Below are positions 40,463 through 64,000 of a DNA stretch of 64,000 bases, piece by piece (position 1 is the stretch's first letter; every line of letters begins with the position of its first letter). Where the stretch lies: the NCBI GenBank assembly GCA_003439945.1, contig QVRM01002098.1, positions 1 to 64,000 on the forward strand, read 5' to 3'. Below the pieces are notes generated by a model that was given only the letters and a program-made list of their open reading frames with translations, did no database searches and was not told the DNA's origin. The position numbers and the translations under genes were made by a program. This stretch comes from Dermanyssus gallinae (Eukaryota; Arthropoda; Arachnida; Mesostigmata; Dermanyssidae).

Positions 40463-41276
40463 TTGTGGAGTTGCAACAGATTCATGGTAACTAAAGAGCT
40501 TTGGAAAAGCATGTTTGTGCCAACAGTGACATACGCTAACGCTTTTGTGAGTTTAGACGCAAGCATGGATGAACAGACTGGACACAATACAACGTGCAGT
40601 TGGCCGGCATGCAATGTAGGTACGAGTATACATGTGCAGCACAATTTATCGAAGGGGAATCCGGAGTCTCCAGCTTCTGGGCGGGGAAGGGAAGCAAAAG
40701 CAAAGATATCGTACGTAAGCCGTCTAAAAAACATAGCTGCAAGTGAGGAAGAACAAAACTGGGCGGCCAAGCTGTTCACAGCAAAACTGAGCAAAAAAAA
40801 TACTAAATGGGATACGTCTAAATGGGATAGACGGCTAAAGTTCCTTGAACGCAAATTTAAGTGCAATACGATGGATTTTGAAGAACACGAGGTAATAACA
40901 ATTAAACAGATAACCAAATATGTGAAAAAGAAAATTTACAAAACAGCCAAAGAAATATATAGAGAGAGAGGATATGGAGAGAAAAACATCTTACAATTGT
41001 ATAGGCAACAAAAAATGGAATACAGCCGAAACGATATTATTTATTCGAACTCGCAAGCGTCCGGGCTGTTCGCTAACTGTAGGGCCGGTATGCTCAACAC
41101 CCGACTGCTGGCGGCCAGATACTAGGAAATTGAGAGCGTTCGGTGTAGAGCGTGTGATATAGAAGAACGACGAGCTAGGAGGAGTGAGAACAGTGTCCCT
41201 AGCCGAGGCATTAGGTTTCGGTGATAAACCATTATGGCAAGAGATAAACCAAACGCAGGCTAGGGAAATGGCATAG
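40463..41276 (+). mobile_element. LINE C-terminal region (post-RT and terminal domain)
   Basis: A 220-codon open frame (40463-41125) begins in KELWKSMFVPTVTYANAF, has a basic middle with WAAKLFTAKL and KWDRRLKFLERKF, and ends in CRAGMLNTRLLAARY. After one stop the same frame gives a C-R-A-C zinc-knuckle-like start. A neighbouring frame (about 41,165-41,276) gives SLAEALGF...W...N-x-T. This is the layout of the terminal region of LINE polyproteins familiar from arthropod genomes. The long open frame suggests a younger insertion than the 36-kb fragment. Confidence 0.65.
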
Positions 41277-42290
41277 ATTGTAAGCCATGGGAAAACACTC
41301 CGCTGAGACAAACTATTGTGTAATTAGGAAGTACTATAACCATCATGATAATCCAATTAATAGTATGAATGCACGACAGACGAGGATATTTGTTAAAATA
41401 CATATAGTGATACCATAGTAATAATATAAAACAATACGAAGCCAACAGCACGCTGTACGGACATACTACACAGCGAGCGCATCTGATTCAAAAGATTTTC
41501 CACAAGGAATGGTAAATAAAACTCATATACATATATATGGAGACCCGTCAAGAGGTCAATCGAACCTGACCAAAAACAAAAGACCCTGTCGTCAATCGAA
41601 CGGATTTTTTTTTATGGAACCGTCCTCACCGGACGGCAAATGCATTCAATTTCAGTAATTCCTCATTAAGCTTAACATTTCCATAATTACACATTTTCAA
41701 TAACTGTAAAAATTAAGGGCATTTTGCAGAAAACGCTATCGCCCGTGTCTGGTCTTAATTACGCAGGTAACCAACATGGTCTTCATGCATCAAGTACTGT
41801 GTCTGTTTTGACAATACGGCTCGTTCCGTGTTAAAAATAGATGCGCATATCGGTTATCGAATGCGTTAACCAATAAGAGATCAGCAGCCAATGTGCCCGT
41901 GATATTGGAGCCGGCATTTTTGGAGCCTGCTCAATTAATTTTTTCAATAAAAACATATTCAAATAAGGCAGGTAGTGTGGAAGCTTTTCGCCGCTTGCGT
42001 GCTCTCGGCTCGATAAACCCCACTTGATCTAGGTTACGCATAGCACGAGTATGCGTAATTAAATTTGTCTCATCCTGAGATACAAATTCAGTTGCAGAGC
42101 TTAATTGTTCCCATGCTCGTACAAACCCGAATGAAGACACGACGAATGATCGCAGCTCACCTTAGCACATCTGTACCGAAAAAGTTGACCGTAACGCAGA
42201 TAACTACTGAACTACCTGGTTAAATTAGTTCTATTCCTTTCTACATACTTAATACTAAGCAGTCAAGCAGATACTAAAGAAGTAGTAGTC
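41277..42290. other. No gene recognised
   Basis: AT-rich DNA after the LINE C-terminal region. GTCAATCGAAC occurs twice (about 41,556 and 41,591), a small local duplication. It may include LINE 3' UTR. Confidence 0.45.
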
Positions 42291-42472
42291 TTTTTTTCGG
42301 GCTGACTCTCAACCATCAACGACATTCAACGTCCACGGAATTGCTTTCGCATTGCTTCGTAGTACGGACCCCATAAACAACAACTGTACAGCGGCGGGGA
42401 TCCAACCCGTGCACCTATGTGTTTCCTCCGGTCGCAAGGCGCACACGAATAATGCACCATGCCTCCAGACTC
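42291..42472 (-). mobile_element. tRNA-derived SINE, family 1, diverged copy C
   Basis: This is an older copy of the same element, preceded on the + strand by a T run. The order CGGGCTGACTCTC, then CCACGGAATTG, then TACGGACCCCATAA, then a degraded B box and head matches copies A and B. All three copies lie in the same orientation, upstream of MED23. About 800 bp of ordinary DNA separate it from the MED23 start codon. Confidence 0.65.
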
Positions 42473-42605
42473 TATAAGGAAGGTGAGTCTACCTAGAGTC
42501 TAGTCGTGAGCGCCGGACGGGTACCCTGTGCAGCGCGGGCATTTTTAAACCGCTTCTCTCCTACATTCTCTCAGCCGCGGCAATCACGATGGATACGGTG
42601 CTCCT

Positions 42606-42640
42606 CATTGTTGTTGTTGTTGTTGTTGTTATTGTTGTTA
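42606..42640. repeat. (GTT)n tract upstream of MED23
   Basis: GTT triplets with one ATT interruption, about 700 bp before the MED23 start. A short CAA run at 42,761-42,775 faces it. Confidence 0.9.
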
Positions 42641-42879
42641 ATTTATTAGTACGATTCCTTTCGGCTCAATGTAGTGAGCACCGATTGCAGAAGACCTGAC
42701 GGGTGTTTGTAAACATTGCATAGACGACCGCCGGCGGCATATACCGACCGGCATCGATCAACAACAACAACAACAGCACAACGTCATTCTTGAGTTTCCA
42801 GTTATTTGAGAGTCATGAAGCGCGAATGACTGAGTCGTGAAGCGTCGAGTGCTGAAAAAGATGATGCTGTTGTTGTTCG

Positions 42880-43347
42880 AGTGACATTAAGTGGCGCTAT
42901 GGACGTAAATAAGTGACATTAGATCGCCGTGCGCGCCGTGATGGCTCGCCGTGGCCCTTATTCGAGGAGTTCGAATTAGACAGGGTTCGTCTTTGGACGG
43001 AATACACAACCCTACTACTAGCTCTACTAGGCACACTCCTACTGGCAAGCCCTACCCTGCTGCTGCAAGTGGTGGAAGATCACCCGTTTGAAATGAGGCT
43101 TGTTGACCGATTCATCATGAAGTGCCCATGTTAGCCCAGCATCAGAATCAGGCGCGGCGGTTTCATCTGAGCGAAACTTCATCCCGCTTGTGCCGCACGC
43201 ACGTCGACATCGCATTCGAATCGTGTTGTTCGCAGGTTGGCTGGCTGCTCGGTGATGACGGTTTGATGAACAACCAGAGAAGACGGTGGTTGAGCAGTCG
43301 AGACCTAGACTAGACGCTAAAGTCCGTCGAGTCGGAAGGATTTCGCC
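42880..43347 (+). promoter_or_regulatory. Probable promoter and 5' UTR region of MED23
   Basis: The 470 bp before the MED23 start are GC-richer than their surroundings and lack microsatellites. They hold a 73-codon upstream ORF (42913-43134) that I do not recognise and take to be untranslated leader or non-coding. No TATA box or other core element stands out. The transcription start cannot be fixed from sequence alone. Confidence 0.35.
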
Positions 43348-59246
<15,899 letters not shown>

Positions 59247-60714
59247 CAATAATAACTAGTGAAACATATCGAATCATCATTTTGTTCTTTTGCTGCTCTA
59301 TCCGTACGGAGTGAAGGTAGAACCTGTAGTTACCCTACTCTAGCATGAGTAATGATTTGTTGTATATTGTCTACGTTTGCCGGCGTCGCTTTGCGTGTAC
59401 ACTCACTCGTCAACTACTTAATTACATATATATATATATACGTTCACAATAGTTTACTACCGCTGGCACAGACGTGTATATGTCTATATATAAAATACCA
59501 AAAATGTATATTCCTGCACGCTTGTCGCATTTATGCAAAGGCAGCTTTCTAATGCTTACAAAAACATTTGCGATACGGCCCCCTGGTATTGTGCGGTGTA
59601 AGGGTCAGATATCTAAATCGTAAGTACCATGAGCAGGACGGGGGGGAGGGTATTATATATATATATATATATATGGGAAAATACACGAACAGTTTCTGCT
59701 CAACGTAAATTATGTTTTTAAATCTATTGTGAAGACGATTGAGGGTATTGGTATATTATAATATTTTCACGGGTGCACTAGTGCTTGTTGAAAACTGTAA
59801 AATATTACTTTTCATGTGCTGTTGGCCTTGTCATTGGAACACAGAAACTGCTCTAGGACTAGTGTAGTACCTAAGTATATGATATGTTGTGAAAGCAAAC
59901 CCGGGTAGAAGATGCTAGAGGCAAAGTAAATATAGTCTAGTCCAGTGCACTCCCAAAACACAGGGACCGGTGCAAGTATATTTTCGGCAAGGTTGGGCAC
60001 TAATGATGGAGAATACCGTGACCTCTAGTAACTATACTTGAAAATATTTAGATATCTTATAAATGCTCTCTTGCAGGGATCTACAATGTGTGTATTGGTA
60101 AAGACAAAAAAAATCAACATGCAAGAGTGCAACCGTCTACCACAACCTATCCACAATTTTATACATGTTTGCGTGTATATTATATATGCGTGAAACGAAA
60201 CCTTCTTTAGTTAAAAGAGAAAGTGCATACTAGAAATAAGTTTCAAATCTGTAATCCCGCGCGAGTGCGACACATTACTCGTCATGCATGTGACGCACTG
60301 ATTCACAATATCGGGAGCAACACATTTTGACAGATGGACGGACAGACACGAAGATGGCTTGCGTCGAAAAAGCGTCGTAATTGCATCATTATACACTTTT
60401 TTAAATAACACATAGGTTCATCCAGCACAGTTTCTAGGGCGATAAACTATTAAGGACGTAACGCCTTCTCTTTACGAAACTTTGAGTATGCTGAATTTAC
60501 TGATATCAAACGTCCAACATAACACGATGACGTGTACCGTATGAAGCTACATCCCCATCATGTCTTTTGTGTATAATTTGAGTATGTTTTAAAGTAAATT
60601 TTAGAGTTATTTTGTGTATAAATTTGATAATTGATTTATAATAACAGCTTATGACCGAGTTGGACAGAACCCAATATCGGACTTCATCGCTAGCAAAATA
60701 AGAGGGCACATCGA
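59247..60714. other. MED23 downstream region, no further gene recognised
   Basis: The first few hundred bases must include the MED23 3' UTR. A short (AT)n tract lies at 59,653-59,674 after a G run. The rest is AT-rich without open frames of note. Confidence 0.5.
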
Positions 60715-60900
60715 AAAGTTCTGATACAAATTTATAAAAAAAACTAAATATTCTTCGAAGGCGTTCCTTTCAAAATAACTACCGCCTGCTGCAAAGCATT
60801 TGCCACCTTTTTCTCACTCGTTAAAGCATGTGCCACCTTCTTTCCCACTCTTAAACATTTTGTAAACGCGTCCTTCGGGATTTAGTTGAGTTGCGCCTGC
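60715..60900 (-). mobile_element. mariner-like transposase C-terminal relic
   Basis: The minus strand reads KCFAAGGSYFERNAFEEYLV and then LYQNFSMCP, resembling the end of mariner-family transposases (W-x-K-C-x-x-x-x-G-x-Y-F-E). The stretch before it contains an internal direct duplication (AGCATTTGCCACCTT and AGCATGTGCCACCTT on the + strand). No terminal inverted repeats were found. It abuts the CR1-like fragment. Confidence 0.45.
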
Positions 60901-60937
60901 GAATTTTTCATTATCTCCTCTTTATATCATATCACCT

Positions 60938-61720
60938 TTATTGTAGTACTAAAGGATAAAGCTTTAGGTACACATTATGGTCATGTATAATGAAAGACCG
61001 CATTATGAGACTACATATTAGAGACGCGGCCTTGACAACCTCAGCTATGTGAGGTCTAAACTTCATTTGGCGGTCGAAGATTACCCCGAGGTCTTTGTAG
61101 CGTGAGACTTCAGGAATGGGTTGGCCGTTTAGCATATACTGAATAGTATCTGGCATTGTCTTGAAAACGGCAGACTTGGAAGTAGATATTTGCATGCGGT
61201 TTTCCCCTGCCCATAAGGATACGGTATCAATCGCTTTCTGTAGAATAGCTATGTTGTTGTCGTTTTTTTACCTCAACATAGATTTTGAGATCGTCTGCAT
61301 ACAGCTTATATGTAACACCAATATCTCGAAGCATTACCCCGAGATCCTGTACAAATATTGTGTACATTTGGGGCCTAAGCATGAGCCCTGCGGAACACCA
61401 GATACACACCTGCCTACCGCGGAACAGCTATGCTCAACTTTGGCGACAAATGTACGGTCTCTCAGGTAAGGGAAGTTAGTAAGGGAACGTTGTCCCTTGG
61501 AACAGAAAAAAGTTGCAGTAACGATGTATGTACCAGTGCGTTGTCGTGATGACGGATCCAAGAGTCGTTCGCCTGAAGATTTAATTCGGACATTTTCCGA
61601 CGGCCGGTAATTTGCTGGAAATTCAACATTTTTGTGATGAGCTTCGCTTCCAGCCTGACGCTTAAAATATCGGCTAAGACCGTTACAACTCAACCACAAA
61701 ATATCTTTGATTCCTCAGCT
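60938..61720 (-). mobile_element. CR1-like reverse transcriptase fragment
   Basis: On the minus strand, running from about 61,700 down, one reads FPANYRP, then VSGVPQGSCLGP, then after a frameshift LYADDLKIYVEV with the catalytic YADD box. After another shift come MQISTSKSAVFKT, RYKDLGVIFDRQMKFRPHI and YLKLYPLV. Order and spacing are those of a CR1-clade RT. It lacks the endonuclease and has at least two frameshifts, so it is inactive. Confidence 0.8.
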
Positions 61721-61739
61721 ATTTTACTGATAGTAATTA

Positions 61740-62560
61740 GTAGTATTGTTAAGTATGATATCACGAAATTCAACGTTTTCTTCTGTTAGTGACGTCGAAT
61801 GTATCTACAGAGCTTTGGGATACCGTAACATTTTCACCACTTTAGAATATATGGTTTGGTTTTTAACACAGCCGAACCTTGTTTTCTTCACTTTTTCTCT
61901 TAATGCATGGGCATTCTAAGCAAAACAAACCAGAAGACCTTGGCGGTGTCGGATCAATTATTACAATTCGATGTACTAGATTTTGTCGGTCCGCCCTCGT
62001 AAATGCTTGACCTTTAGAATAAAGGGACTGTCCTACTTCTACCCAAAAACCGCGGGCCTTCAGGTGAGTGCGTATGCTATAGAGCTATTTACATTACCAA
62101 TTCATTTGCTTCAGCGTCTTTATCGCCGACACTTAACACCTTTCGTCAAGGAAGCGTACCAAAAAGCCAAGCAACAAGCTTGCTCAATGCAAAGGACAGA
62201 TTAATAAATGGTCATGAATTCATTGAAACACAAATCCTATACTAAACGCACTGACTTTCTACGACCGGAACTGATGCTGAGATCAGGTCACGATGACGAT
62301 TTACGGCACACAGCTAAAGCAGAACACATATAATTGTATAATATTGATGACTTTACTATGAGGTACAGATAATGCGTGTTTCTTTATGTGGCATATGTTC
62401 CTCTCATCCTAGCATGAAGCACGGCGACATTATTTAGAAAAAAAAAGTAGTCCGAGCCACCCCATGCAACCGAACTTGCTGGTTACCAGCCGCTACAACA
62501 CTCATTAAAGTCACGACGTTATCAACATTTACTTCACCTATCGTTTATTACAGATACCAC
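61740..62560 (+). other. AT-rich DNA with one spliceable-looking small ORF
   Basis: A 73-codon + strand frame (61,983-62,204) contains a strong donor (CAG|GTGAGT at 62,062) and, about 50 bp on, an acceptor (TTGCTTCAG), and ends at a stop overlapping AATAAA. Removing the interval would keep the frame. The product is not recognised and the intron would be very short, so I do not call it a gene. Confidence 0.15.
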
Positions 62561-62629
62561 CATTGAATAATTGTCATAGCCGTTACAGCGAGTAGGCGGT
62601 GGCCTAATTCGAACTCAAACAAACTCAAC

Positions 62630-62758
62630 ATGTTTAAAACTTGGGCCTTTCGTCCTTTACAACCTCCTTATGGTCAACAGATGACCACAGTTTGTACTGT
62701 TTTCCGTCGTACTTCTGCCACGGCTCCTGTAATAACACCACAACAACAACAACAACAA
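62630..62758 (+). CDS. Unidentified short open segment ending in poly-Gln before a donor-like site
   Basis: An ATG at 62630 opens a 43-codon segment beginning MFKTWAFRPLQPPYG and ending in six glutamines at CAA|GTAATG. The basic, hydroxylated N-terminus would suit a mitochondrial presequence, or this may be an internal exon preceding the ZM-like exon. An (AT)n tract starts a few bases after the donor-like site. I do not recognise the protein. Confidence 0.2.
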
Positions 62759-62765
62759 GTAATGC

Positions 62766-62766
62766 C

Positions 62767-62815
<49 letters not shown>
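62766..62815. repeat. (AT)n tract
   Basis: About 50 bp of AT dinucleotides with one TGT interruption, just after the open segment at 62,630. Confidence 0.95.
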
Positions 62816-62817
<2 letters not shown>

Positions 62818-63045
62818 TTCAGTTATCTGTTATGTTGACATTACGTTTAAGCTCTATCAATAACTTTGATTGTTATATGTCCAATTTCGAAAAGAGGTCA
62901 GAGGCTCAATATAGGCAACAGACAGCGTAAAAAAAGCACAAAAAGAAAGAAATTCGGGTCGGGTATGGGAGGGAGAATATCCAGTCAGCTACCAAGCCAC
63001 CATAAGCAATGTTGCGTTCTTACCGGATTATTCTTCTTGTCCCAG

Positions 63046-63139
63046 GAGACGTCGGGGTTTACTAGGGCCAGCCGTGCTGTATACCAGATGCAGCCCACTA
63101 CGCCGGCACCCACGATCACCTACAATTCACCGTTAAATA
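63046..63139 (+). CDS. Possible exon of a Zasp/LDB3-like PDZ-LIM gene (ZM motif)
   Basis: Between an acceptor (TTCTTCTTGTCCCAG) and a strong donor (A|GTATGT) lies a 94-nt open segment ending in [10 protein letters not shown] followed by one base of a split codon. Zasp, Cypher/LDB3 and ALP family proteins carry a ZM motif of the form YN(S/T)P-x-x-x-YS, which binds alpha-actinin at muscle Z-discs. This segment would supply its first half, and the next exon would lie beyond or near the window end. Read without splicing it meets a stop two codons on. Assignment rests on a short motif plus two splice sites, so it is tentative. Confidence 0.35.
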
Positions 63140-63463
63140 GTATGTGATAAGGTGCACTACATACATATATTCGTTTATATTGCATATAAATATAAAACTA
63201 TACATATTTATATACAATGATACACATAGATTGTTTTGTAGCTGTATATATATACATTTATATTACCAATATATATATACACCGGAACAAAACTTTTCTT
63301 CAAGATTTTCCAAGGGTACTCTAGACGTAATCGAGCCCACTTCTTCGGAGGTGGGACGGATTATCCCTCCCACCAACAACTGTTTTTACTGGACCTATTT
63401 GGGCTTTTCCAGCGCAGAAATGTAACAGCAGAACAATGCTTAACCCAATTTAACAATCAAAAA

Positions 63464-63525
63464 GAAAAAATAAACTGCTTAGCTTTCTCTTCAAGAAGAG
63501 AAAATAAACTGCTTAGCTTTTTTTT
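63464..63525. repeat. Duplicated GAAAATAAACTGCTTAGCTT segment
   Basis: Two copies of AAAATAAACTGCTTAGCTTT about 34 bp apart (63,467 and 63,501). Each contains AATAAA, so together they could act as polyadenylation signals for + strand transcripts. Confidence 0.8.
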
Positions 63526-63647
63526 GGAACCGAGCGTTAGCTGCCCAAACGATCACTGTTACACATATTCATATAAGTGTAAACATTCATTTTGATCCCT
63601 GTTTTAGAACAAATTTTGCGTTATCGACCATACTGCCACAAAGAAAG

Positions 63648-63700
63648 CAGGGAAACCCTAAATATCTCAACATGTCCGTTCATGCTGTCTCTCTAAGCGC
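63648..63700 (+). repeat. Dispersed GGGAAACCCTA/CTCAACATG repeat, copy near right edge
   Basis: CAGGGAAACCCTAAATATCT leads into CAACATGTCC and, 20 nt later, CTCTAAGCG. CTCTAAGCG also follows the core in the copy at 29,136, so the shared unit is at least 50 bp. Confidence 0.5.
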
Positions 63701-64000
63701 CCCTGATATAGAATGCATATATTTTAGTTTGGTTATTTTAGGGTGGTGGACACTACAGTATTCAAACAACATCGAACTAGTTTAACACATTCGTTGTTTA
63801 GTGATCACCATAAGTAGCAAAGAAGAAAATACAAAGTCGACACAAATAACGCGATAATGAAACTATTGCAGATTCGTCATCGAGATCACCGAAACGACAT
63901 TTGTACTAACAAACCTTCCAAACAAATGTCTAAATCGTAAAGAACAAATCCAATTCGATACTAAATATAGTGAAGAATAGCATGTAGCTCCTTTCTGACA

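Noticed and set aside
61983..62204. Two-exon mini-gene with strong donor, acceptor and AATAAA
   Set aside because: The intron would be about 51 bp and a multiple of three, the protein is unrecognised, and no start or partner gene supports it.

Overview
This is a eukaryotic (animal) nuclear window. It has spliced genes with GT-AG introns of roughly 100 to 1,100 bp, no operon structure, decayed non-LTR retrotransposons, tRNA-derived SINEs and a very high load of (AT)n and (AAC/GTT)n microsatellites. The one certain gene aligns closely with animal Mediator subunit 23. Intron sizes, SINE and LINE types and the microsatellite load would suit an arthropod, perhaps a parasitiform mite or tick. That placement is inference; nothing here fixes the species.

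Layout. From 1 to about 36 kb I find no recognisable protein-coding gene. The DNA is dominated by (AT)n tracts, clustered (AAC)n/(CAG)n and (GTT)n arrays, a 22-bp minisatellite near 19.4 kb, a short tandem array near 10.3 kb, a hairpin near 8.0 kb, one unexplained exon-like open segment near 8.75 kb, and a few GC-richer patches that could be promoters or untranslated exons. From 32 to 42.5 kb lies a transposon graveyard: a possible DDE transposase relic, SINE copies (one with clear target-site duplications), and pieces of at least two non-LTR retrotransposons (RT core near 36.1-37.0 kb, endonuclease and RT tail near 39.4-40.1 kb, C-terminal region near 40.5-41.3 kb).

From 43,348 to 59,246 on the + strand is a complete Mediator subunit 23 gene (MED23), which I resolved into 29 coding exons of 4,226 nt in total. 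Every junction is GT-AG. Phases agree throughout except at exon 12, which has two bases too many. Exons 22 and 23 carry a one-base loss and a one-base gain that cancel, leaving about 26 residues in the wrong frame. At all three places the conserved protein sequence is still legible in the alternative frame, so these are either very recent mutations or, more likely, sequence/assembly errors.

From 59.3 to 64 kb there is a nest of transposon remains on the minus strand (mariner-like transposase tail, CR1-like reverse transcriptase with the YADD box). A short exon at 63,046-63,139 then reads like the ZM motif of a Zasp/LDB3-type muscle Z-disc protein, so a second + strand gene may continue beyond the right edge.

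I found no CRISPR array, rRNA, functional tRNA gene or organised multi-gene system. The most useful observations are the three frame breaks in MED23, an unnamed dispersed repeat with a GGGAAACCCTA...CTCAACATG core in four places, and a tRNA-derived SINE family in three copies.
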